Shown here one piece after another: positions 7,708 to 16,079 of a stretch of 44,196 nt of DNA. The stretch lies in the NCBI RefSeq assembly GCF_016892765.1, contig NZ_JAFEMD010000041.1, positions 1 to 44,196 on the forward strand. Direction: 5' to 3'. The DNA is from Microvirga arvi. GTDB lineage: Bacteria > Pseudomonadota > Alphaproteobacteria > Rhizobiales > Beijerinckiaceae. Every line of letters begins with the position of its first letter. Within the stretch, counting starts at the first letter, position 1. The notes under the pieces were generated by a model. That model was not told the origin of the DNA. It did no database searches and saw only the letters and a program-made list of their open reading frames with translations. The translations under genes and the position numbers were made by a program.

Positions 7708-9015
7708 TCAGACAGGCTTCCACGCCATGAGCCGCGCGGGGGCAGTCGCATGATCCGGTTTCCCATCGCGGCCCAAGCCCTGCTCGCAGTGCTGGACATA
7801 GAGCACAAGTTCGCGCCGGGTCGTCCAGGCGGAGTGATCCACAATCGGCTCGTAAAAACCCAGATCCTCATCGACCAGGGTCTGCACACGGCCGCGGGAA
7901 ATCTCGTAATCCGGCGGATCGACTTCCGTGGCCACCAGCCGGTTCCCGGATTCCAGGCTGCGGTGAAGAATGATGATCCGGCCATCCTCGTGCACCACAA
8001 GCGCGGGGCGGCTGTGGGGCAGGGGCAAGGTGCCGCCCCCATCAAGCCGAAACCGGGTCGTGAACCGGCTCATGGGTGCAAGACGCCAGGGTGCCTCGTC
8101 CCGCCATCCGAGCCGGTACTGCACCACGCCGTCCCCCGCATCCCAGTAGGTCAGCACAGCGGGCCGGTTTCCTGGCAGCACAGCAGCGGCGGCCTGATTG
8201 ATGAGGCTGGATCCGAGCGGGACCGCAATGACGCGCTCGCTGTTCATGGGGGTCACGGGACCGGACAGCTGCACACCCTGATGGGTGGACAGACTCTGCA
8301 ACCCGTCGCGGGACACGAAGGCATCGATGCCGGCGTTGACAACGGCGCCGGCTGACGTGGCCGGGGGGGCGACGCGCCAGACGACAAAGAGATGCACATT
8401 GCCCTGGTGATCCACCACAGGGGTGTTCAGGTAGGGCCCGCAGGACCAGGGCGCTGCAAACCCGGTGATCAGGGGCGTGTCATTACCGGTCCAGGTTTCC
8501 TGGTCGGGGTCATAGCGCTCCACCCGGATCTCGCCCTCGAAATGCCGGCCATGGCGGTAAAGCAGAGCGAGCTCGCCGCCCGCAAGCTCCAGAAACATCG
8601 GGTAGGTTGCCCGCTGATGCCGCTCAACCAACTCAGCAAACCCGGCCCTGAGATCGGAGGCCCGCGAGCGGGTCGTCAGGAGCGACGAGTTGTGAGCCCC
8701 AAAGGCCAAGTGAAGGTGATCCGTAGGGTCAAAACCCATGCTGATCGCCTGATGGGCATCATGCGGGGGACGCTCATTGCGGATGCGCTCCCGATGCACC
8801 TGATCGTCACCAAGATCATGATGGCCCACGATCACATCACCCGTTTCATCAAAGTAGGAGACATAGCGCTGGTTGTGACGGGTCACCACGGCGCTGGTGC
8901 GATACGGGACGCAGTTGACGCTGTTGCCAGCCCACGCCAGTCCCAGGTCGAGGGCACTGACCGGCTGCAAGAAGCGGGGAGGGCGCACCTTCGAGCCAGT
9001 TCTCCCTTTTGTCAT
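7708..9015 (-). CDS. BNR_4 repeat-containing (beta-propeller) protein
   Basis: A 435-residue protein resembling the BNR_4 family (putative neuraminidase/BNR-repeat-containing proteins). Typical stretches are AWAGNSVNCVPYRTSAVVT, QRYVSYFDETGDVIVGHHDL, the DAHQAISMGFDPTDHLHLAF block, and a TYPMFLELAGGELALLYRHG block. Such proteins are predicted six-bladed propellers, some of them polysaccharide lyases or glycan-binding proteins; the activity here is unknown. The open frame extends upstream to 9267, but the ATG at 9015 has an excellent AGGAG 6-10 bases before it and removes an unconvincing 84-residue extension. No signal peptide is evident, unusual if it degrades extracellular glycan. It is last in the minus-strand block, about 300 bp after the GT4 gene. 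Confidence 0.8.
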   Translation of the reverse strand: MTKGRTGSKVRPPRFLQPVSALDLGLAWAGNSVNCVPYRTSAVVTRHNQRYVSYFDETGDVIVGHHDLGDDQVHRERIRNERPPHDAHQAISMGFDPTDHLHLAFGAHNSSLLTTRSRASDLRAGFAELVERHQRATYPMFLELAGGELALLYRHGRHFEGEIRVERYDPDQETWTGNDTPLITGFAAPWSCGPYLNTPVVDHQGNVHLFVVWRVAPPATSAGAVVNAGIDAFVSRDGLQSLSTHQGVQLSGPVTPMNSERVIAVPLGSSLINQAAAAVLPGNRPAVLTYWDAGDGVVQYRLGWRDEAPWRLAPMSRFTTRFRLDGGGTLPLPHSRPALVVHEDGRIIILHRSLESGNRLVATEVDPPDYEISRGRVQTLVDEDLGFYEPIVDHSAWTTRRELVLYVQHCEQGLGRDGKPDHATAPARLMAWKPV

Positions 9016-9316
9016 GCGCTTCTCCTGACTCCAGGCCCAGGACAGGTGCCCTAGGATGCTCCCATTGCTTGGCAGGAGTGTTGCGATGATCGCCCTCTGA
9101 TACAAGCCCTCGCGTCCAGCGAGGACGCGCACCCCCGCTCGCGTGGTTCGCTCGGTGCGAGCAAAGCCTTCACCCCAGGCGTGAAGGTGCTCGACTGGCC
9201 CATGCGACCACAGAACTGGGACGCCCTCCGAGCGATTGCCCCGAGCAGATCCTTCGGCCGAGAACAATCAAGAGCGCAAAACTGCTGGTCCGCTCGGGAC
9301 CGACCCAGGACCCTCG
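9016..9316. other. Spacer between GT4 gene and BNR_4 gene
   Basis: A 301-bp GC-rich spacer. Short inverted repeats are present (for example CTCGC/GCGAG near 9110 and GCTCG/CGAGC near 9137-9162), but none has a T-tract. It may carry a promoter for the BNR_4 gene; I see no gene in it. Confidence 0.35.
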
Positions 9317-10405
9317 CTAAAACTGGAAGCCGTTGGCAAGGAGCCGCAGTTCCGACAGGGCAGCCCGTTCGGGGGTGTACCGGAACCCGGCATCGATGGC
9401 CGCCAGACTCATCCTCCGGCGATCGGCTTCCGGCATGGTGATGAAGATCCGGATCGCCTCCATGATGTCCTCGTCGTCGCGCGTATCGACCACGAAGCTG
9501 TTCTGGCAATCCTTGGCGAATTCAAATGATCCGCCATGGGCCGGGACAACGCTGACCGCGCCGCATGACATCGCCTCAATGGCGGTTCGGCCGAAGGCCT
9601 GATAATCCGACAGGTCGAGGAACAGATCGGTGGCGCGCAGCAGATCGCCGACTTCGTCGCGCCGCAGGGTGCCAAGATGCGTGACGCCCCGCGGCTGGAG
9701 CGAGTAGGCCTCGAGCTCGGCCGCCGGGCAGCCGAAGGAGGTGCATTTGATCCGGTCGCCGAACTCGTGGGCGAGCCGGTTCAGAATCCGCATCGTCCGC
9801 CGGGGCGCCCGCCGGGGCGTGCCCGGGCGCAGCATGGCGGTGATCGCAATCGGCTCGTTCGAGCGCAGGCGGAAGGGCAGGTACGGATAGTAGACGGCGT
9901 GATCGATGCTCGGCTCGACCTTGTCGACGGCCACGCCGTGAGTCTTCTGAACAATCTCCTGAAGCCACTGCGTCTTGGCGAAATGCACCATGCCCGGGAT
10001 GAGGCCAAAGGATGCGTGGGCCGTCAGCCAATCCTTGCTGTCCTTCTCGTAAAACAGCGGCTCATAATCCTGGATGTAATAAGCCGTCCGGACCTTAGAA
10101 CGGCTTTTATCGGCCCGGATCGCCTCGGCCAGCACATGCACCGACTGATTCGTCGTCGCAATGACCGCATCGGGGGCCAGGGTATCAACGATCTTGCCCA
10201 GTTCATCCGCGTTGGCATACGCGTGGACGTGCCGGTGGATCGTATCCAAATCCCGGTATCCCCGCCGAAGCCTGTCGGCATTGTCCGTATTCGATGCAAT
10301 GAAGGCCGAGACGCCGAGGCGCCACATGGCATCGGCTTCTTGCATCACCGAGTGTGCGCCACCGCTTCCGCCGCCGACAGGAAGGACAAACAAAAGCCCC
10401 GACAT
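9317..10405 (-). CDS. Glycosyltransferase family 4 protein
   Basis: A 362-residue GT-B fold retaining glycosyltransferase. The N-terminal half begins LLFVLPVGGGSGGAHSV, the glycine-rich acceptor-domain loop typical of GT4. The C-terminal half holds the donor-binding region, with DLSDYQAFGRTAIEAMSCG (about 264-282), a degenerate form of the EX7E motif in which the second acidic residue is kept. A QDYEPLFYE stretch at 112-120 is typical of rhamnan/polysaccharide GT4 enzymes. Donor and acceptor are unknown; it presumably works at the inner membrane on a lipid-linked glycan. AGGA lies nine bases before the ATG, and the gene begins 12 bp after the GT2 gene stops, so they are co-transcribed. Confidence 0.88.
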   Translation of the reverse strand: MSGLLFVLPVGGGSGGAHSVMQEADAMWRLGVSAFIASNTDNADRLRRGYRDLDTIHRHVHAYANADELGKIVDTLAPDAVIATTNQSVHVLAEAIRADKSRSKVRTAYYIQDYEPLFYEKDSKDWLTAHASFGLIPGMVHFAKTQWLQEIVQKTHGVAVDKVEPSIDHAVYYPYLPFRLRSNEPIAITAMLRPGTPRRAPRRTMRILNRLAHEFGDRIKCTSFGCPAAELEAYSLQPRGVTHLGTLRRDEVGDLLRATDLFLDLSDYQAFGRTAIEAMSCGAVSVVPAHGGSFEFAKDCQNSFVVDTRDDEDIMEAIRIFITMPEADRRRMSLAAIDAGFRYTPERAALSELRLLANGFQF

Positions 10406-10417
10406 TTTGCGCTTTTC

Positions 10418-12385
10418 CTATTGCTGCTCGAACGGTACGGCGTCGTCCCGCAGGACGCGATGTTCTTCAGGGTTGAAGGTCAAAAGCTTCATGCGCAGCA
10501 TGTTAAGTGCTGCGTTGGCCGCCATCTGACTCTCCAGCTGGTCAATTCTGAGGTCAGGATACTTCGCCCGCAGCTTCCCGCTCGCCTCGCGGGAGATCTC
10601 CTTCCGGAGCTCGCTGCCAAAGCTTCTGGACTTCTTGTGGTAGACGAAGGTGTGGTCAGCGACACAGAGCCGGAAACCGGCCTGTCCGAGGCGGATGCAG
10701 AGGTCGTTCTCCTCGCCGTATCCTCGAGGGAAGGTGAGGTCGTCGAAGAGGCCCACCTGCTCCAGAGCCGCCCGCCGGAACAGCGTGCAAAATCCGTTCA
10801 GAAGAGGGAAATCCGGAAACTGCGCCTCGCTGAGGTCCTCAACCAGCCTGGAGTACTGGTCGGTGTCCATGCCAGGCGGCAACTGATTGACAGCCCAGGT
10901 ACCGTCGGGCGCCTTAACCTGGGGGACCGATTGCCAGGAGGCCGCATTGGATAGGGGGCCGACCCCCGCAATCTGATGGTCGCGGGAGATGACCTCATGC
11001 AGCTTCTCAAGCCAACGAGGTGTGACAATCGTGTCGCTGTTCAAGATAACCACGAAGTCGGCCGTGCTCGATTGGATGGCGAGATTGATGTTGCGGGTAT
11101 ACCCGACGTTCTCCTCATGCGAGATGATCGTCACGCGTGGATTGTGCTCGGTCACGCGGCGCAGGAAATCCTTGGTGTGGGCATCGGAGCCATCGTCGAA
11201 CAGCAGCACCTCATACGGGAGGCTGGTGTGCTTCTCGATCGACGTCAGCAGTTCTCCGGTATCGTGCGCCGCGTTGAACACGGGAACGATGATCTGCACC
11301 AGCGGAGAGGCTGCAGTTGTACTCTCGTCGTCCGGTGCTGTCGAAGAGGCAGGCTCCATGGCATCGGACAGCCTGCTGGAGCTGACGAGCCGGCGTCGCC
11401 CCCAATTCGAAGGCAGGGTCAGAAGATTGCTCTGTTCCTGAATGCGAGGATCCTCGAATTGTCCGACCGTCTCATTGCCCGGAAGGAGGATCGGCATCCG
11501 CGCCAAACGCGGGGAAAAGATCAGCAGTTCACCTTCGCCCTGAAGATCGATCCCAAGTGCCAACTGCTTCTGTCCCTCGAGGTCGGCCAGAGTCCCGGCA
11601 CTGATCACCACGGGAACATCATGCACCCGTAACGTGCCGTCAGGAGTCAGACGCTTCCTGATCGAGGCGATGCGGTTGAGATCGGAGCCTTCGAGGGTCC
11701 CAAGAAAGATCTCCGGGATGGTCACCTGGCTTGTGATGGACGTATGCGGGCGGCGAAAGCCACACGAGAACAGAAACCGTCCCCCTTCGGACGCAGCACT
11801 GACGTCGATAGGGATGACAATGCGGCGGTACCCTTCGCTTGCTCCCAACGTCATCTTGAGAGCGTACTCGTCTTCCCGCAGACCTAATCCGGCTGGGCGA
11901 TCAATACAGGCCGTCACGTTTGGCTGGGTGCCATGTTTGAAGTCACAGTACCAGCCGGCCGCAAGCTGCGTGAAGCGCTCCGCTGGCTTAAGAAAGCTAC
12001 CCCCTGGCCAGTGCGAGAGCTTTGCGTTGGGAACAAGGTTTTTGTCTTCGGTCGTACCCGGACGTGAAACAAGGCTTCTCAGCACAAATGGCAGCGGGGA
12101 GTTTTGCAATGGCAAGCCGGTCGCGGCTGCCGTGACTTCAACCGTATGGGGTCGATTGTCGCGAAACTCGTCTGGCAACCTATAAACAAAGGCGCAGGAT
12201 GGGTCGGAGAACTTGGCTTCAGACAAATCAGCCCGAAACTGATCAGCCGTGATGCTCGCGAGCTGCTGACCATCGACTGCTATATGGAGTTGAACTTTAA
12301 CCCCGCTCTCTCCGGATAGGGCCCAGCCGCCGAGCCATCCTTCTGCGGAAACTCCGTCAAGGTGCCCCTGAATGTTTTCTGACAT
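10418..12385 (-). CDS. Three-domain glycosyltransferase family 2 protein
   Basis: A 655-residue protein. Residues 1-100 form a small beta-rich module (GWLGGWALSG, then VDGQQLASITADQFRADL) found at the N-terminus of several surface-glycan proteins in this window. Residues about 115-300 look like a jelly-roll carbohydrate-binding region. Residues 362-600 are a GT-A glycosyltransferase: QIIVPVFNAAHD, LLFDDGSD (396-401, nucleotide binding), the DxD-like NSD at 449-451 and GEENDLCIRLGQAGF (557-571), the GT2 catalytic-base region. It probably transfers a sugar to a growing polysaccharide or glycoprotein. The ribosome binding site is weak. It lies 140 bp downstream of the 224-aa gene and immediately upstream of the GT4 gene. 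Confidence 0.9.
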   Translation of the reverse strand: MSENIQGHLDGVSAEGWLGGWALSGESGVKVQLHIAVDGQQLASITADQFRADLSEAKFSDPSCAFVYRLPDEFRDNRPHTVEVTAAATGLPLQNSPLPFVLRSLVSRPGTTEDKNLVPNAKLSHWPGGSFLKPAERFTQLAAGWYCDFKHGTQPNVTACIDRPAGLGLREDEYALKMTLGASEGYRRIVIPIDVSAASEGGRFLFSCGFRRPHTSITSQVTIPEIFLGTLEGSDLNRIASIRKRLTPDGTLRVHDVPVVISAGTLADLEGQKQLALGIDLQGEGELLIFSPRLARMPILLPGNETVGQFEDPRIQEQSNLLTLPSNWGRRRLVSSSRLSDAMEPASSTAPDDESTTAASPLVQIIVPVFNAAHDTGELLTSIEKHTSLPYEVLLFDDGSDAHTKDFLRRVTEHNPRVTIISHEENVGYTRNINLAIQSSTADFVVILNSDTIVTPRWLEKLHEVISRDHQIAGVGPLSNAASWQSVPQVKAPDGTWAVNQLPPGMDTDQYSRLVEDLSEAQFPDFPLLNGFCTLFRRAALEQVGLFDDLTFPRGYGEENDLCIRLGQAGFRLCVADHTFVYHKKSRSFGSELRKEISREASGKLRAKYPDLRIDQLESQMAANAALNMLRMKLLTFNPEEHRVLRDDAVPFEQQ

Positions 12386-12502
12386 AATATTACCGTATAT
12401 TACCGAGAGCTTCGCTTAGCCTTTTGGCCTTGTTTTTAGAGAATGCCCAATAGCAGCGTATCGGAAAAGCCGGTCATTGTCCGCTCACTCATCACCTCCG
12501 GA

Positions 12503-12518
12503 GTGCAACTGATTGCAC
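12503..12518 (-). promoter_or_regulatory. Hairpin between 224-aa gene and GT2 gene
   Basis: A perfect 6-bp inverted repeat, GTGCAA / TTGCAC with loop CTGA, lies just after the stop of the 224-aa gene. There is no T-tract, so termination is doubtful; a processing or pausing signal within the operon is possible. Confidence 0.35.
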
Positions 12519-12525
12519 GTTGGCA

Positions 12526-13200
12526 TTATGCTCCGGCCAATCCCCCGCGTATGACAGAGATCCACTGATCAAATTCCATTTGGTCTGACTTGTCATATGG
12601 GGCGAACCGGCTGATGTATCCGACCTGCAGATTATCACTCACTCGGGTGACGCGACCTGGAGGCGTAACTTCAGTAGATAGTTTTATCTCTAGCAGCTGA
12701 CAGGAGCGATTATGCGTTCTCAAGGCAGACACTAGATCCTCGATAGCATCCCTAGGTATGCCATTGTTACGTTTCACAATAAACAGCGTGTTTTTAGCCT
12801 TCAGGCGCTCACGGAATCTCTCTAGAAGGAAGGAGAGCTTCTCGATTTCCTTCCCATGAATGGCCCGACGCGATTGTTCATCAGCAATGAACTGCCAGGA
12901 GCCATTCTCAAGACGGGAGTGCATATCGGAGTGATAGCTGATGCCGCTCGAAGTATCTTCGACCATCTTCTGATTTCTTGGACGAAGGTTCTCAAATCTG
13001 TAGGTATTGTGAAAGTCTGATTTGATGAGCTGAGCGACTTTTTGGGGTGTCGAGGAGACCCACCTGAAAAATCCACCCTTCTCATATCCGAGTCGTCGCA
13101 AGACGAACCCGAGTTCACAATTGTCACCCAAGCTCTCAAGTCTGCCGATGTAATCATCAACAAGTTGTTCTCGCGCCAAGGTATCTACTTCGAAAGCCAT
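12526..13200 (-). CDS. Uncharacterised protein with SLGDNCELGF motif
   Basis: A 224-residue protein with LESLGDNCELGFVLRRLGYE followed by GGFFRWVSSTP near the N-terminus. Similar SLGxNCxxG...R.W openings occur in uncharacterised proteins (DUF1796/papain-like-cysteine-peptidase-type family) that accompany glycosyltransferases in alphaproteobacterial surface loci; I recognise the pattern but cannot confirm the family without a search. The Cys at about residue 28 is a candidate nucleophile and later His residues could partner it. No signal peptide or membrane segment is seen. Its ATG starts one base after the stop of the AlgX-like gene, so the two are translationally linked and probably act on the same product. 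Confidence 0.75.
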   Translation of the reverse strand: MAFEVDTLAREQLVDDYIGRLESLGDNCELGFVLRRLGYEKGGFFRWVSSTPQKVAQLIKSDFHNTYRFENLRPRNQKMVEDTSSGISYHSDMHSRLENGSWQFIADEQSRRAIHGKEIEKLSFLLERFRERLKAKNTLFIVKRNNGIPRDAIEDLVSALRTHNRSCQLLEIKLSTEVTPPGRVTRVSDNLQVGYISRFAPYDKSDQMEFDQWISVIRGGLAGA

Positions 13201-13201
13201 G

Positions 13202-14146
13202 TTACAGTCCTAGCCAGGTGATGTCATTCGACCGAGTTATGACACTGGGGTCTTTCAGTAGTGAGACCGCGCTCTTTTTACAACCTTTTCGCGCTTCTTC
13301 CGCGGCAATCATTTCAACGTACGATACCTCATTCCTTGGGGGGCGGATGAAAAAGCGTTCGATCTGAAGGAACAACACACAGTCTGGTTTGAACCGGTGA
13401 ACAAAATACGGGTCGAAATCCGGATAATGGAGTGCTACGACGCAAGCGAAAGCTTCAGCCAGAAAGTGATGTACCCACAACCCAGTGCTATCGTGCATCA
13501 AGAATAGCGTTTTGTTGGAAGCTGATTTCGGATTGTGGAAAATGCGCACGCAGCCTTCATTCGTGACTTCGTTTGTGAAGACTTGGCGGGCCGCGGGTTT
13601 CGATGGACGTAGGATTTGAATTTCCTCTGCATCTCGTCCGAGTTTGCTTCCCAAATCTCCGGCTTGTTTCCCGGAAATCAGTTCCAAATCCAGAGATTCG
13701 ATCCTATGAGCGATGTCCTGCCAACCGGCGCGCTTCAGCATGGTGGTGAGGTAGCGGTGCGCACCGAAATGATTCCAGTGGCTATCTTCCCTTGAAAAGC
13801 AAGGTGTCTCGAGGTGGAGTGCCCCGAGATACTGATCGTCGAAAAAAGAATTTGCTGTCGGCAGCCCAGATGAGAAGTAGCTATTGACAGGCGTTGGTCC
13901 AGATTCTTGGAATGAAACTTCAGGGGGTAGGAGGTAGCGCAACGCCGTTTCTTTATTTGGCACGATTATGTGCGCATATGAAGCGTTCGTTGCCCTGGCT
14001 GAGAATCCCCGTTGCATATGTGCATGAGCGATCTCGAACAGCTGCCGATCCGTCAGCCTCAAAACTCCCCTGACTTGATCGCACACCCGGTTTGTATCGT
14101 TGTCTAGGAAGAGGTGCCCGTCCTTCCCCTGTAGTACGCTAGCCAT
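13202..14146 (-). CDS. AlgX/AlgJ-like SGNH acyltransferase domain protein
   Basis: A 314-residue protein. It opens with LQGKDGHLFLDND, matching the strand that begins AlgX/AlgJ-type SGNH domains, then has EDSHWNHFGAHRYL (about 120-133), the D-x-H-W-x-x-x-G-A block that carries the catalytic Asp and His, and FLMHDSTGLWVHHFLAEAF, the block with the candidate catalytic Ser. AlgX and AlgJ O-acetylate alginate in the periplasm. This copy lacks an obvious signal peptide, so either an N-terminal part is missing or it works in the cytoplasm. The frame extends upstream to 14197, but the ATG at 14146 gives the better family start and overlaps the previous gene's end by eight bases, implying coupling. 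Confidence 0.78.
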   Translation of the reverse strand: MASVLQGKDGHLFLDNDTNRVCDQVRGVLRLTDRQLFEIAHAHMQRGFSARATNASYAHIIVPNKETALRYLLPPEVSFQESGPTPVNSYFSSGLPTANSFFDDQYLGALHLETPCFSREDSHWNHFGAHRYLTTMLKRAGWQDIAHRIESLDLELISGKQAGDLGSKLGRDAEEIQILRPSKPAARQVFTNEVTNEGCVRIFHNPKSASNKTLFLMHDSTGLWVHHFLAEAFACVVALHYPDFDPYFVHRFKPDCVLFLQIERFFIRPPRNEVSYVEMIAAEEARKGCKKSAVSLLKDPSVITRSNDITWLGL

Positions 14147-15251
14147 TTGTATTTGCCTCAATAATGGACTTGATGCTGAGTTTTGGCAGGACCTCACGTT
14201 GAAACATCACTTTGATAAGGTGAGTACTTATCGCGCTGGCTTCGAAATCTGATCCAGCGTTGAGTCTACTCGATGTATTATTCGTCCTCAGCATTTCATA
14301 GATCTGGAACGACTGCTGACCCAAACGTGCGACTTCTAGTAGCTCGTCAAACGACCAGAAGTTGTCGACATTGAAGAATGGCAGGCGATTGTTCACAAAC
14401 CTATGGGAGGCTTCGAACTGCTGCTGAGCAGTTGCCTTGTCATTGCGCATCAAGGCGATATAGCCCCCCATGAAGCGCGCAGTGGTGCCATTCACCGTCC
14501 CGATCCAGGTGCCACTAAATCGCTCTGTGCGCTTCTCGACATGGGAGAAATGGCGCATTGCTTGATCTAAGTCACCCATCTCCAGGGCGCAGAATGCAAG
14601 GACGTTGGCTAGCGAGGTATACCAGCGTGTGCCTAGAACCGTGTCGTTGTTATTAAGCCGACCGAGCGCAGTATGTCCGAATTCCACGATCCTGCGGATA
14701 TTCAGCCCGTCACCTCCACGTAAGAGATAGCGCCACGCGATGACACAGATCGACGAGGCTTGGATGAGAGGATCTCGGTGATGCACAGCAAGAGCTTTGT
14801 GCGCCGCATACATCAATGTTCCATCGTGCTTGATGCGCTCGGCAGGGTTTTGGACATGCGTCCAGAATGCTCCTGGTTTTGTGAACACTGCAATCAATTG
14901 CTGGAGGTGCGATTCTGGATTGATTGGCAGTGCGAAATCCTGCACGTGTGCTGGAGTGACGCGAATTTCACGTGGGAATTCAAAAGTTGTGAGTTTGAGA
15001 GGAGCCCTCAGTACAAAGCCAGCGCTCGCGGCTTGCTCACCAAAACCCTTTATCAGATCAGGCCGCGCGCTTGTTGATCGGGAAAACTCATGTTCTTTTC
15101 CGTTTATGGAAAGGAGTAGATCGCCAACGGGGCGCCCGTTCTCAAGCACCCAGCCACTAAGGATAATCTGGGAATCCTCGATGCTGAGCGTATCAATTGA
15201 CCCTAATACAGCCGCTTTGGCTATCCGATCCGGAGGCGACGTATCGCTCAA
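14139..15251 (-). CDS. Uncharacterised protein: N-terminal beta-module plus helical repeats
   Basis: A 370-residue protein. Residues about 15-95 form a beta-module with ILSGWVLENGRPVG, LLLSINGKEHEFSRS, then RPDLIKGFGE and SAGFVLRAPL; this GW...RPD...G..GF pattern resembles N-terminal modules of the two GT2 proteins in this window. The rest (about 115-340) is alpha-helical and TPR-like, for example ALGRLNNNDTVLGTRWY and ALEMGDLDQAMRHFSHVEKR. No catalytic motif, signal peptide or membrane segment is visible. It is first of a minus-strand operon with the AlgX-like and 224-aa genes. A scaffold or glycan-binding role is plausible; I do not recognise a named family. Confidence 0.75.
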   Translation of the reverse strand: MSDTSPPDRIAKAAVLGSIDTLSIEDSQIILSGWVLENGRPVGDLLLSINGKEHEFSRSTSARPDLIKGFGEQAASAGFVLRAPLKLTTFEFPREIRVTPAHVQDFALPINPESHLQQLIAVFTKPGAFWTHVQNPAERIKHDGTLMYAAHKALAVHHRDPLIQASSICVIAWRYLLRGGDGLNIRRIVEFGHTALGRLNNNDTVLGTRWYTSLANVLAFCALEMGDLDQAMRHFSHVEKRTERFSGTWIGTVNGTTARFMGGYIALMRNDKATAQQQFEASHRFVNNRLPFFNVDNFWSFDELLEVARLGQQSFQIYEMLRTNNTSSRLNAGSDFEASAISTHLIKVMFQREVLPKLSIKSIIEANTNG

Positions 15252-15647
15252 GATAATTATCCTTGTTTTTGTGAAGATGACGAAGCTAGGCTGACGTCTG
15301 AGCCACCGAATAGATCAATTCAAGATGGATTGCCGCTAAGCAGTGAGCGATATGACTGCTATTTTCTTTGCTGTCTCTGTTGTCTGCCTAACTTCTTGTT
15401 CTCCGAAGCGTTGCCGCGCGAGCCATGCCTGACCTCCTTTGACGCGCCACTTCAGAATGAGCGCAATCTAGGAAATGCCCCCTTGGGCTCGTTGGGCTGA
15501 TTCAGCACTGTCTTACTTAATTCGCGATGCGGATCAACATTAGATTTTATTAAACGGTAGGTTTAATTTGCCCTGACAACTCAACTCTACATTGCGTAGA
15601 CCATCATCCTGATCGGCCACGTTCCAGGCATTATCTAGCCACCCTGC
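15252..15647. other. AT-richer intergenic region, probable promoter area
   Basis: About 400 bp upstream of the minus-strand operon that starts at 15251 and upstream of the kdsD remnant. It is lower in GC than its surroundings, especially near 15530-15600, and contains one good palindrome (separate entry). I see no gene in it. Confidence 0.45.
15549..15567. promoter_or_regulatory. Palindrome, candidate operator
   Basis: ATTAAAC-GGTAG-GTTTAAT is a perfect 7-bp inverted repeat with a 5-bp centre in an AT-rich patch, the size and shape of a dimeric regulator's site. There is no T-tract beyond it that would favour a terminator. It lies about 300 bp upstream of the minus-strand operon start and 510 bp before kdsB. 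Confidence 0.4.
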
Positions 15648-15880
15648 GGTATGCCCCGGCCATCACCCTACAGGAGAGGTGCGGCTTCACGACCGAGAAC
15701 CTTCGGGGCTCGCGCGCCGGCGGGACGCTCGGTGCCCGCCTCAGGCTTGTCCGGGACATCATGCGCGACGCGAGAGGTACGGGGCCGTGATTGTACTGGA
15801 CGGCGATGGTTCGCTTGCCGGTGCTGCTTCAAGACAGCGCACTCAAAATCTGACCGACAAAGCTGGTACGGCTTAGGTTA
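15648..15880 (+). pseudogene. kdsD: Decayed kdsD (arabinose-5-phosphate isomerase) fragment
   Basis: The sequence aligns by eye with the intact kdsD at 18139-19134. The stretch around 15679-15770 reads CGFTTENLRGSRAGGTLGAR then LRLVRDIM, matching RGFTAEHF...PGGKLGARLKLVRDIM of the intact gene near 18700-18783. About 60-80 bases are then deleted, and 15779-15835 (GTGATTGTACTGGACGGCGA...) matches the CBS-domain stretch at 18869-18922. The fragment has no start, lacks the SIS domain, and is frameshifted. It is a dead duplicate of a gene lying 2.3 kb downstream. Confidence 0.85.
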
Positions 15881-16079
15881 ATGCGATTTATGTGAGCCCC
15901 ATGGAGAACGGAAGGCTCATGCGAAAGCGGGGTTGCGTACCGTTTCCCGCCAGTGTCTGAGAGAGGATGCTCCAAGTTCAAATGCCATCAGTGGTGCCGA
16001 GTGCTTTGCCGAAGCAGGTAACCTGTTCAAAGCGCCTCCGCTTTGCTAAGGACCCGCAACTTTCTTGAAAAACAGTGTC

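Noticed and set aside
12436..12492. An 18-codon minus-strand frame just after GGAGGTGAT, a perfect Shine-Dalgarno match, upstream of the GT2 gene
   Set aside because: The ATG is only two bases from the GGAGG, too close for normal initiation, and the peptide has no recognisable feature. Kept only as a possible leader.
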